From assembly GCA_918807975.1 (NCBI GenBank), contig OU964923.1, positions 20,689,235-20,753,234 on the forward strand: a stretch of DNA of 64,000 bases, given 5' to 3'. Each line of letters opens with the position of its first letter. The stretch's first letter is position 1. This document shows positions 1-10,884 of the stretch, in pieces. This DNA is from Aplidium turbinatum (lineage: Eukaryota > Chordata > Ascidiacea > Aplousobranchia > Polyclinidae). The position numbers were made by a program, and so were the translations under genes. The notes beneath the pieces were generated by a model. It did no database searches. It had not been told where the DNA came from and saw only the letters and a program-made list of their open reading frames with translations.

Positions 1-757
1 CAGAATTTCTCCTTGGGTGAACCAGGGTCAAAGGTCAAAACCCAACAAAAATTTTTGGTTTACAAATATCAGTGAGCAAAATGGAACATTATTCCAAACT
101 GACAAAAATTTTAAAGAACATCAAGGAAAATGAGCCACCCTAGCCTGTAGCTTATTAAATGCCACCGATTTACGTATAGCAACGATTTAAACTTTGAAAT
201 GTTTGGAGCGATGATCAATTAAATTATTTACTTCAACAGAGCCATATAGCCTACAATGAGTCAATAAAACACTCATAATAGCCTACTACATTGTGAATCG
301 TAGGTTGCATTATAGCACAATCAGGATGACAGCAAAAGACTATAGGCTAAGCTAAGTGGTCATCTAGTCAATCACCTCCCCATGCAAATTTATTTTCCAA
401 CGCACGTAAGGCACGGACACAACTTCAAATGGTATACCGGTAATACAAACAAATCAGGTTAAAATGATAGCCTACGTAAATTGTTAGGTAACAAATTCAA
501 ATTTCATTCCAAAACAGCAACAATTTCTGGTACAAAACTCATCTTTTCACTTTCATCTTATTTTCACTTCATTCCCAATTACGTTTCTGCTGTAAATCAT
601 GTTGTTCAGATGCAATAGTGGATAAGTCTTCAAGTTCAACATGTTTCCAATGTTGAAATTATTTATACAAATCTGCTGCAAGCGTCAAATCTGAAAACCC
701 TGTTTTAGTAACTTCTGGACTGGCAGTAACTTTCAGACCGCGTGTACGCGGTCCAGA
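1..757. other. Left edge of window, non-coding
   Basis: AT-rich with no supported gene. GAGCCACCCTAG near 130-141 resembles the ends of the 27863-28701 foldback element, so the first ~145 bases may be the cut end of such a copy. GTAACTTTCAGACCG at 726 recurs at 1214. Confidence 0.4.
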
Positions 758-1199
758 CAGTGGCGCAGCTGGGGGGGGGGGGGCGGGAGGGGCGGACCGC
801 CCCGGGCGGCACGTCTGGGAGCGGCACTTTCAGACTACGATTTTTGATTATAATCTGATAAAAAAACGCATTTCATTTTCACACAGGGCCGGATTTAGCT
901 GATAGGGGGCCCGGGGCACTTTTAAATCGGGGGGCCCCCGTGCAAAAAAACCACCTTGACGTCTACAGCAGCATTAATCTAGCACTGCACAGCATTTTGC
1001 AGAAACTACAAAGGCTGAAAGAAAAAAAAAATAACACAAAATCACATTTTTTCACGTACGGGGCCCTTTAAAAGTCGGGGGTCCGGGGCACCTGCACCCT
1101 CTGCCCCCTAAATCCGGGCCTGTTTTCACATGCTTTTTCTTGAAGGAGCGGCAAAATCTGAATCCGCCCCGGGCGGCACATTCCCTAGCTACGCCACTG
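758..1199. mobile_element. hAT-type MITE with 8-bp TSD, carrying a second MITE
   Basis: Terminal inverted repeats CAGTGGCGCAGCT and AGCTACGCCACTG are flanked by a perfect 8-bp direct repeat GGTCCAGA (750-757 and 1200-1207). Eight-bp duplications and CAGTGG ends are typical of hAT elements. The G run after 770 and GGGCGGCAC boxes near both ends mark the family. There is no coding capacity. Confidence 0.85.
884..1122. mobile_element. hAT-type MITE nested in the 758-1199 element
   Basis: Ends CAGGGCCGGATTTAG and CTAAATCCGGGCCTG form inverted repeats. A perfect 8-bp duplication TTTTCACA lies at 876-883 and 1123-1130. The 239-bp element therefore inserted after its host MITE had landed. Confidence 0.88.
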
Positions 1200-1207
1200 G
1201 GTCCAGA

Positions 1208-3999
1208 AGTTACGGTAACTTTCAGACCGCAGTAACTCCTGGACCGTTACACCGGCTCCCATCCCCTAGAATTTCGTACTCCCACTCCGGCTCTTAACTA
1301 ATCCAAAACTCCGACTGATGTACAGTTGTACACCTCTGATATCCATTATCCAATCCTCTGCTGCAAGTTTTGCCTAAAAACATCCTTGATAAATAAAGTT
1401 TTCCTGGGAAATATAAGTCTAAACACCCACTCAATACAAATTTTTCATGTGCTTTCGTGCTGCATTTTTGGTAGCTTGTTTTCTAGCTCGGAATGATTTA
1501 GCATGAAAAGTACATGGAACATATTTGTTGCCCTAATGTGACCATAGTATGTGCTCTTTAAATCAACAAAACTGACCGCACGTGGACAGAAAACTTGTAA
1601 TGTGTGCTCTTGTCAAACAGTGAAAGCGAGATTTAGAAACCTTTTTTGTTCTGCTTTGTTCTTTACATAATTTTTATGTCAATTCTATGTTCTAGCCTTA
1701 GTTCAAATTCTTCCTTTATCTCCAGGCAGTTCAGTTCTAGGTAAATATTGGCCTCGTTAGTTTTGCGTAGTTGTTGGTGGTTTCCACAACACAATCGGCA
1801 AGGTAGCCTTCATGCGGAAGTGAAAAGATTTTTTAAAGAAATGAGAAAGTTGAGAATGGAAGAACCATTCCAAAAACAATCGTTCAGAAAGTGATAAAGC
1901 ATGGCGTAACATTACGCCATGCTTGTTTTGTTAAAAGAAATAGATTTAAGTTCAGTATTTCTTACATGATACAGCATCGCTGTAATGTCAGATACTTACT
2001 TAGTCAATCAAGATTCAAGCAGAAGTATGTTTTTGATTAAATGATTTACAAGCTTTTTTCTTTTTCATCTTTAGTTTATCATGAAAAGCAATGATACTTT
2101 ATGTTCGTAGATTTTGGTGCACCATACAGATAGAAATCGACAACGCAATTAGGTTGAATAGAAACTGGTCAATTTTTAACAAAACCAACAAAGCATAATA
2201 AATTTCGAAGTTTTCGGGACAGCATTTGAGTCTTTGTCACAAAAATATAAGGATACTTCGTTTGAGTGGTCGTAGAGGCTTTGCTATATAGCTTCATTGA
2301 CAAGCACATGATTTCATACGCAACAGTAATAGCAAGATCAAGCGATAACAGTTCAAACCTTATGAATGCAAATAGTCTATACTATTGCAATAATAAAGAA
2401 CGTTCTTCAAAATTTTCAAGCTTCAAACAAGCATATAGCCTAAAATAGTTCTTTTTTCGTACAAACTTTCTTCCTGACCTTCTTTCTTCGATGTTCTGTG
2501 GTTTCAAAGATTAGGTACCTGGTTGATTTAAGAATATGCAGTGGGTAAAGAACATTTCAACTACAAGTAGAAAGTTCACGCTGCCGAACTTAGTTTTATC
2601 CTAAATAATAAAGTTGTCTGTTGAGCTTGCAAATCCGACGTTTAAACATAAATACTTGCACAACAAATCACTAAATTGATTGTGATAACTGAACGCGAAT
2701 GGCTATTTTCAAATAGCAAAAGTTTCTTTATGATATGTCAGACAGAGATATTTTGACAGTGCGTTTTGGTTTAGAGAGGAAATTAATGCCCTGAAAGTTG
2801 TTTGTAGACAAGATTGCCAGATCAAAATATTTAAAAAGATCCATTTTTTACGGCACGTGCTTTTAAAAACACTTTTAATACACAAATTGGCCATATAACT
2901 GTATTACGGCTGACAACAAAAAAACATAGATATTAATATTAAATTGCGTATCAGTTTTTATGTGAAAAAGTTTTGCAAATACTATAAAACAGGCAGTAAG
3001 TTATCAAATGTTTTCTATTGAAAAATCATGTTCCTACATTCTTTGGCGTCAGGCACAAATAAAAAAAAAATGAATTGTGCTGACACAAAATCGACAATTG
3101 AACCAGTAGTCAAAGGATCCAGCCATCGAGTGGGTTGTCCACTTTCAAGCATGCCATCGAATGGTTTGTTGATGACACGGTCTTGTGCTCTTGAGCGGTG
3201 TCGAACAGTCGTCCTTTCGAACTTCGTACTATGGCTCTCACCAATCGGCTGCTTAGCTTGTAATATTGTGAAACATAAAATCATGCAAGCTGACCTTTTT
3301 GTATTTCACTATGGAAAACTTATAAAGAAAGACGATCATTGTGTTTAAAAATGGAAACATGTCACCTGTGCATTGATGAAGAAAAATATTGCCTCCTTTG
3401 AGCATTCTAAAACTAGCCTACAACAGATTTTATTTGGTATTCCTGAATCAGTGCTGGTTAAAGGTTTCCATTTAGTTTTTTTAACACTTTTGAGGTTTCA
3501 GAACTTTTCTAAACTCGTTGCTTGAAGTTCTTAACAAGAAAACGTAATATTTGTGTCAACAACTTAGCAATTAAAACATATTTTAGCCTTGTTTTTGTTG
3601 GTTGGTTGATGGATTTAGGAAACTTAGTACTCTCTCATTAAATTGTGGAGTTACAAACATCTACGAATGACCTATGTTATGATATCTTTATAAAGAAGAC
3701 TCTGTCGTTCTCAAGTGCAAACAGGATAACTATCATTTTTACCTTCTTACCTATACGTTCCAAGAAATTTTAACTTAGTATCATCCCATCAGTCCACAGA
3801 TCTTGAGGTCTAACGCACTGCTTTTTGCGTTGTCAAAAAACACAACTCGAAATAAGTCTTTCAATAAACATTGTTTACTTTCAAGTGAAGAGAACGTTCT
3901 ACTGCAGGGCTTCTCAAATTTTTTCTCGCAACCCCTTTCAATCTCCTAAAATTTCCCTCGACCTTTCATGGTAAAATGATAAGCAGTGCAAAATGTAGC
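1208..3999. other. Non-coding stretch
   Basis: Mostly AT-rich. A GC-richer block at 3090-3255 has overlapping open frames on both strands, none recognisable and without clear splice sites. CAGGGCTTCTCAAA at 3904 looks like one end of an old hAT element. Nothing else stands out. Confidence 0.4.
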
Positions 4000-4007
4000 C
4001 TACGTGA

Positions 4008-4691
4008 CATAGGCGTAGCCAGGGGGGGGGCGAACGGGGCCATGGCCCCCCCCAAATTTTCAAAGTTTGGATTCCGAGGTTGAACCCTTTGTTGAAAATA
4101 TAATATAATTTGTATAAATTTATATTGTTTTCCAAGACATCTGGTTATTATTAACACCCCCCAGGACTTGTTTTAGACACACAGAAAGACACCAATAAAT
4201 TTTGCAAATCGTAAATCGCGCAAAGTTTATGCGATTTACGCTTCTTTTAACTAATCTGTGGAAGCAATTTCAGAATCGCTTACTCTGTTGGGTTTTTGTG
4301 TAGCTGAGTTTTTTGTGTTCTCTAATTTTAGCCGCAGTTTTTGCCCGTTTGTGTGTAGATAAAAGCTACCTTTAATAAGTTAATAGCTGTTTATCTGCTA
4401 ATAAGTTTCATACAAATATTACCCTGAAAGTGTTTCCAGAAAGCGTTATAATCCATTATTTAAGTGTAATTTTGCAAAAATTTTCCGGGGGAGCATGCCC
4501 CCGGACCCCCTAGAATACGCGTGCCTTCGGCACGCTCTAACCCCCACCAGCTTTAGTGCTTCCCTTGCTTAACCCACCAGGATGCGCCACTGCACATCAG
4601 GTGGCGATGTCTTAAATCAAACATTTTGTCGTTCTCTTCAATTCATCAAATATTTGGCCCCCCCCAAAAAATTTTTCTGGCTACGCCACTG
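4008..4691. mobile_element. hAT-type MITE (GTAGCCAG family), 684 bp
   Basis: Left end CATAGGCGTAGCCAGGGGGG and right end CTGGCTACGCCACTG are inverted copies, with TSD CTACGTGA at 4000-4007 and 4692-4699. GGCCCCCCCCAAA blocks occur near both ends. An internal GCGCCACTG at about 4585 suggests an older insertion or internal rearrangement. No transposase was seen. Confidence 0.85.
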
Positions 4692-4890
4692 CTACGTGAT
4701 GTTTATGGAAAGGGTTAATTCGAATGAAAACTAAAAACAATCTCACGATACTCGAAGCCTACTACTTTACATTTTACAATTTACAGGTAGCCTACTGAAA
4801 AAAACAAACTAAAAACCAAACACATTTATTCAGTTTGATGGATGCCGCAAAGATTTAATTTTGTTACAAAGGAAGTCCAGCCGTGGGTCA

Positions 4891-5106
4891 ATGCTTGTTA
4901 ATGCTAGTCCCAAAAATGTTTCAATGATGCTTAGGCAGTTTGTTTTTTATGGTGTTTGTTTTGTTTTGATTGCCATCAACGTTGGAAACGCTGACTCGTA
5001 CAAATTGTTGTCGGCTCTAGTTCGTGTCCGAGCATTGTCCGTGTCCGTCATCAAATCGAGTTTCGCTATGGATGGTGATATCGGATGTGGCTTTGGAAGC
5101 CCATAG
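4891..5106 (+). CDS. Short ORF with signal-peptide-like start, unknown
   Basis: The frame from ATG 4891 (or 4924) gives MMLRQFVFYGVCFVLIAINV, then GNADSYKLL and an Arg/Val/Ser-rich stretch ending GDIGCGFGSP and a stop. From the second Met it would be a good signal peptide. The stretch 4975-5165 is more GC-rich than its surroundings. No domain is recognised and no splice donor stands out. It could be a small secreted protein, an exon of something else, or chance. Confidence 0.2.
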   Translation: MLVNASPKNVSMMLRQFVFYGVCFVLIAINVGNADSYKLLSALVRVRALSVSVIKSSFAMDGDIGCGFGSP

Positions 5107-6121
5107 TCTATGGTGGAAAAGACGTCGACATAAGTCACATTGTATCGAGGGTGGAGAACGTCGTCTTTTTAGCTTGTCTCTTCTAATGTTTTGTTTTCCT
5201 GAGCCTTTATGCTGTTTTCTTCGAAAAATTCCGTGCCTTCACTAAATTGTTTTCCTCCAGATTGACCTGTCACTGGCAAGTTGTTTCCACGATTCTAGAT
5301 CAATGTTTGCTTGGTTGAGGAAGCCTTTAGCTGATCATTGTAATTGAAGCGTTGGTGAGACGATCCTCCCAACTAGTGCTTAGCATTTGCTTCAGTTTTC
5401 GCGACTGAAAATTTTCAACACAAATACGTTGATACAAACGGCAGGAGTGCGGTTAGACCTACTGTTGAATGATTGAATCACAGAATGGTAGGTATTCCGC
5501 TCGCAAAGCCAAAAAGTGTGAAGCTTTTTTGCACAAAATTCATAAATTTCCAGAAAATTTAAACTACAAATCAGAAGATAGATTAGTAAGTTCTTCCTGA
5601 GAGAGGTTCTTGATACTTTGTTTTTGCGTTGTAAGTAGATTAGGTTTTGGATCCAATATAATTTGGTAGAAAATACTTCTGAAACTATTTCAACAGATTT
5701 TACAAATGGTTAAGAACCAGAGCTCTAATAACATTTGATTCTACATCATTGTTAACTAAAAACTCTTCAGTAAATGAGAACATTTCAAATGGCGTATTTC
5801 AACCTGGTGTTCATTTTCAGGTATTTTCAAGCAGATGTTTAAATTTTTGTCCTTATTATTGATGAACGCTTCAAATTTAGAATTCAATGTAAAAGCATTG
5901 ATGTTTTGGGAGAGACAAACATTGACTGCTTGGAAGAGACAAGTTAAGTTCGTTCAGTTTTTCAAGCAAATTTGATAAATAGCATAATTTTAAAAACTAG
6001 ATGTCATTGCGAAAATGATGGACTCAGTCTGATTTTTTTTTCGCTAGAAAAATCACGACCTTGACTTTCAACACTAATAACCTTTTAAAGTTTTAGCTTT
6101 TGAATTCTATCTTACTTCACA

Positions 6122-6532
6122 CATGGCCACCGAGAGATGCGGCCTGATTTGTCACATTTTGCAGATTTTGATTACAGCTTACAGCTACTGACATTTTTTG
6201 AGATGTTTTTACTTTTTGCGGTTTCCTAATGACATAAAACTTTTTTGTTTCCTTGGGGAAGCAGTAGCAAATGAGAAACAGTAAGTTGAAAAACGCAAAA
6301 TCAGACTGATATTGAAAATTAACAGTCTGACTAAAATCTTCGAAATCAAATTTTCTTTGTTTTTCAACATGTGAGGATGTTAAAACCTATATTGTGTCAT
6401 CTGGGGAAAAGAATGAAGAAAGCGAAAAATATAATTTTTAGAAAAATTTATTTAAACGTTCGCCCAAAGTTAGAAAAACCTGGAAATTTTTGCAAAATGT
6501 GACAAATCAGGCCGTATCTTTAGGTGGCCATG
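6122..6532. mobile_element. TIR element with CATGGCCACC ends, 411 bp
   Basis: About 40-bp inverted ends carry the shared core CGGCCTGATTTGTCACATTT. They are flanked by a 7-bp direct repeat CTTCACA (6115-6121 and 6533-6539). A single matching right end (TATCTTTAGGTGGCCATG) also occurs near 12238-12255, so the family is repeated here. There is no ORF. Confidence 0.72.
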
Positions 6533-6746
6533 CTTCACATTGCAAAAAAGAGCTTTAAATTCTGTTTCCATTTTACCACACCAGATTCCAAAAATACAAG
6601 TAGAAGTAGACTACTAAATGTGGGACTCTCAAAGTTTATAACTTGCAGAGAAGTCTTAATATAGAGTAGGCTACTACTACTACTACAATATCATCGCGGG
6701 TGCAACTGCTCAGTTCGTAAATTCTTCCAATGTTTCCTTTGTCGTG

Positions 6747-6863
6747 CAGTGTCCCAAAGTGCTCTTGGTTACTTTGTGCAAAATCGGTATACATTTTTTG
6801 CGATCCCTAAAGCTCATTACGCGAGCCCTTGCGGGATCGCGACTCTCAGTTTGGGAAACACTG
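6747..6863. mobile_element. Short hAT-like MITE (CAGTGTcccAAA ends)
   Basis: Left CAGTGTCCCAAAG and right TTTGGGAAACACTG are inverted. The internal part holds GCGATCCCTAAAGC and a near-complement GCGGGATCGCGAC. The flanking 8-mers do not match well, so the copy is old. Confidence 0.5.
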
Positions 6864-9800
6864 TTCTACTGCATTTTATTAAAGTAAAAATATTTGATAA
6901 ATTGAACCACCCGGTACAACTTCTAACGTGATGTCTAGAAAAAAAAACATTTCATGTCTAACAAGCTTCAACGAGGCAATCGGCTACTGGAAGGTTATAG
7001 CGTTATAGTAAGCGCGGTTTAGACAAGTTGTCTCCAATCCAAAACACGTGTTAAAAGCGTATTCACGGAGCACCAGAACATCCCACGTGCAACAGGAAAA
7101 CTTCTTGATCTAAACTTCGCGTAGATTGGTTTTGAGTAATGTTTTTGTTAGCATTTTGTGCCTTGAAGCATCTGTGTTTGTGTTTTTAAACAGTTGAATG
7201 TCCAAAATAGGTAAGCATGAACAACAAACCAACAAATGTTGTTTGAAAAATTGGAATGTTACCTTAAACAGCAGCGTTTAAATCAAAAGAGGCAACTGAA
7301 AATCAAGGAAAGTAAGTTTCGATACTTCAATTTGGGTTGTATTTTGGTGCATTACTGAGTAAACTGCTCAACGGTAGCCTACTGATTGGGATGTTGAAAA
7401 CAAATTTTAATTTGATACGAAAAAATCTTCTTTGCTTTCGCTTCAATTGTTTCAAATCCTGGGATTTCGAAACAACGTTAAGTTGCAAAATATTTTTGCT
7501 TCCAACCGCTTCAACGCAGGAAGGCGGGCAGAACTGCAATTCAAATACAACGATTTAGTTTTGATGTTTTCATCATTCACTCTCATTCTTGTTCAATCAA
7601 AGGCGAGTCAACGACAGTTTCCCAATCAGCAAGTCACTCCTTTTTACAATAAAAGAACGTCTTCAGACGTTAATGCAATGTAAAGAGGACTGATTTGTAG
7701 GCTTGTATTAATCTGACGTTGCTCATTTCTGAAAGAAAAACAAGTGAGTCTGCTGTAGCAAAACTTTTTAATGAAACGTTGAATTTATGTCAACACGCTT
7801 TCAGTGATTGTTCAGTTAGGTTAGGTGCCACTGTCCAACAAACAAAACAATAGATTACGTAATTGTCTGAGCCTGGTTGTTTGATGACGTAAGAGAAAGC
7901 TTCGTGCGTGGAACCGTGTTTTGTGTGGACAGATGTTGTGCAATGGCTTTATGGACTGTTTGTACGTTTGCATTTTGTGACAATAACCACTGACAGGAAT
8001 GTTTTGTTGTAGGTAGAGCATGTTCAGTCAAGTATTTTTTTTCTGCTTTTGAGCTTAACATTTACTTATTAGGGTTGGGGTAATGCTTTGTCATCATCTG
8101 CTTTATTTGTTTGAATATTGCCAAACATTTAGTTGAAAGTTTACTTACATTGCTGTTTTTCGTGATTTATGCAGATTACAAAACGCTAAATAAATTGGAA
8201 TTTTCAAACTATATATATCTTTTGTCACATTTAATAAAACAAGGCTTGCTATGAAGTACAACATTAAAAACTATCTCCAGTTTTAAAAATTTGCTTTTTT
8301 GCGAAGTTTTCATGTATCTCAACTTGCAATAAGTTTAGTATCCACCGTGCTTTGCAAGGGAACCAATATTCTGCACGTGATTTCCTTACTTTTTACATCT
8401 TGAAGTGATGCCTTTGTTTGTTTGCCCTCTTTCCATATTTTGATCGTCCAGTTGGATATGCTGTGTCATTATTTCATGTTGACTCAGGTGTTATTCAGTT
8501 TAATAAAAATTACACTGATGTGATGTTGCAGAACATTGATTGAATAAGAAAAAATAGCATTGTAAAGTCTCGTGCTCAGTTGAGGACTGCCTTCGAAAAC
8601 GTTCACCAGAAAACAATGACTTTCTAATTTTGCATCGACTTAACATCGACTAGGCTTGCAATTACAATGTTATGAAATTTTTTACATTGAAAATGACAAA
8701 CCTCATAGGCTGGAAAGGAAGAGATGTTGTTTACCGATCGTTCGGGTTATCCATGGATCATCTAAGGATATTTTTGGAAAAGCTTAAGATGACTTAGCGA
8801 CTGCAAGCGTCTAGAAAAACTTTCTTAGTGACTTCACGTTCCAAATCACAAGATGCTTTGCCTATTACTTTTATATCAGTACAAAAGCCACACGCATGCT
8901 CACATTGCTTGTCCTTCAGAGCATTGCCCTCAATTACACACAGACAGTTAAAGTTTTACAACTTCTGAAGTTCTAAACTAAACGTTTAAACTGAAATTGC
9001 TCGAGATGCCTAAAAACAAACATAAAAAAAACGCCTACAAATTAAAAAACTCGAATGCAATCAACACAACATTTCAGGGCATTGCTACAAGTATTGAAAA
9101 CAATTTACAAGTCTTCGAAATATTCCAAGGCGTTTGATTACCCCCCAAGATTCTGCAGACACAATTTATCAAACCACAAATATTAATCATCTCATTCAGG
9201 TCAATGTCAACAACGGATCACGTGACTAGTGGGGAACAAGCCGACGATGGAACTTATCGGCCACCCCCACTAGTGGGGAACAAATCGACGATGGATTATG
9301 ATGATGATGATGATGTGACTCGGTGCGTAGTTCCTTCAACAACGTTCAAAAGGTCGACTGACAATTAATTGTTCTTCTTGTGGCCCCGCACCGGAAGTTC
9401 ATGGACAGGCACGCGCCAACAGAAATCGAAAGATGAAAAAAGATGCTTTGCTTTTACTGGCCTTCGATTGAATGGTTGTATAAAGTCGATGGCGGCCCGA
9501 AGAGGTTGAAAAGAAGAATTTGCTAATGTTTACAGATATAAATTGTTACATTGATTAAAGAGTACATTTATCGTTGGGTTGAGAAAGCCTCTTATGACGA
9601 TTAATTCCGGAATAGCAGTTTCAGTAACTTGTAAAGGTCTTTAATCGATTTTGACTGATGAAAGTTTTCGAGTGTAACATGTTATTGTATGGAGCTGTAG
9701 TTAATTAAAATAAAGATAATGCATCGGTTAATGTAAAATGAAATAAAGCAATGTGTGCAGATTTCAGGCTCAGAAATGACTTTGACAACATTGTGTCTGT

Positions 9801-10303
9801 TATATAATGTTTGTCCTATCAAGACCTGAGGTTACCAAAGTGTTTGACCACATTGTCAGGGCTTCTGTTTACAGAAGTCAGGTTGATAGAAGTTAAACTA
9901 CACCAAAGAAATGTTTGGAGGTTAGCATCAGATGTTAACTTTTGCACAGAATTCGAGACCACCTTGTGCAGAGAAAAATGTGCTTTTTTTCTAATGTATT
10001 GCACGAATGCACAGCTGAATTGTTTCACTTATGTAAAATTAGTCATATAAACATGTGAAGAAAACATATGAAAACAAAGTAACATCCTAAACTTTAATTC
10101 AATCTGATACGAAAGTTGCAACTCGATGAGAGTTGGTTAATGTTTTATGTGTGGTTGCGTGCAAATCTTGCTTGAGGTATTGAAAAGCGTGTTCTAATGT
10201 AGGCTATTGATAAAACGGTTTCAGCTTTACGCTGCTGGGACAAACACATGCAAACATTGGAGTTAAGCAGCCTTTAAAATGTCCGAACAGCTCTATTGCA
10301 GTT
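6864..10303. other. 5' flank of the ADAMTSL gene
   Basis: No gene is seen. It holds the small duplication at 9228-9316, an ETS-like CCGGAAGT at 9391 and a CACGTG box at 9219. These might belong to an upstream promoter, but nothing ties them to a start site. Confidence 0.35.
9228..9316. repeat. Short tandem duplication followed by GAT microsatellite
   Basis: ACTAGTGGGGAACAA then TCGACGATGGA-like sequence occurs twice, about 46 bp apart (9229 and 9276), ending in (GAT)n at 9299-9314. A CACGTG box precedes it at 9219. Confidence 0.55.
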
Positions 10304-10318
10304 TACTCGTTGAACACA

Positions 10319-10567
10319 CCAGCTAAGTGGCCGAGTGGTTTCGCCTTCGGCTCTGGCGCTGGTAGATCTGAGATCGATTCCAGGTCGGGTCAAACCGAAG
10401 ACTTTAAAAACGGTACCGATTGTGTTCTATCCTGCAAATCGCAGTGAGAATGAGTCGGGTAATAATGTGATAACATCGTAAACCTGATATAAATTAAAAA
10501 TGAGCCCTGTCGCTAAAAGACCTTAGCTGTTGTAGAGCGACAATAAATAAAACCATAACATTATTAT
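10319..10567 (+). repeat. tRNA-derived SINE, family 1, with 15-bp TSD
   Basis: The 5' part resembles a tRNA with box A (AGCTAAGTGGCCGAGTGG) and box B (GATCGATTCCAGGTCGG). An unrelated body ends GAGCGACAATAAATAAAACC and an (ATT)n tail. The direct repeat TACTCGTTGAACACA at 10304-10318 and 10568-10582 proves target-primed insertion. A second copy lies inverted at 21214-21465. Confidence 0.85.
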
Positions 10568-10788
10568 TACTCGTTGAACACATAATTTTGTTTGAACTTT
10601 CATTCAAAATGTTCTGATTTGAACTTTAGTAAAGCATGGTGCCCCATCGGGTCACTTTAAAAAAACTTTACTGTTTGCTGAGGAATTTAATTTTTATTGT
10701 CACGATACCCATTTGTTTGCAGAAGTAAAGTCTTAAACATTGATAAATTAGCTGGATACTTAATGTAAGTTGTTTTTTTCTCACAATT

Positions 10789-10884
10789 ATGAACCCAGAA
10801 TTCTGTTATGGATTATTATTACTGATCTGTGGTGGAGTCGGAGTCAAGTCACAGGACAGTATGCAGAGTTATTCACATCCAGTG
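10789..10884 (+). CDS. ADAMTSL: ADAMTSL exon 1: signal peptide
   Basis: 32 codons starting at ATG 10789. The start [16 protein letters not shown] has a short hydrophobic core, followed by small residues and a likely signal-peptidase site near residues 19-22 (GVKSQ). The exon ends in phase 0 at a consensus GTAAGT (10885). A good acceptor (TTTGTTTGCAG, AG at 10721-10722) lies upstream, so the exon probably carries 66 nt of 5' UTR after a spliced or trans-spliced leader. The start is chosen because it is the only ATG giving a signal peptide in phase with exon 2. Confidence 0.75.

Noticed and set aside
3015-3348. Overlapping open frames on both strands as a real exon
   Set aside because: GC-richer and protein-like in parts, but no family match, no convincing splice sites, and neither strand preferred.
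9219-9398. Promoter of ADAMTSL from CACGTG and CCGGAAGT boxes
   Set aside because: Single short motifs 1.4 kb from the first coding exon; no start-site evidence.
10319-10400. Possible tRNA gene
   Set aside because: Box A and box B words are present but no acceptor stem pairs. The unit continues into a SINE body with tail and target duplication.
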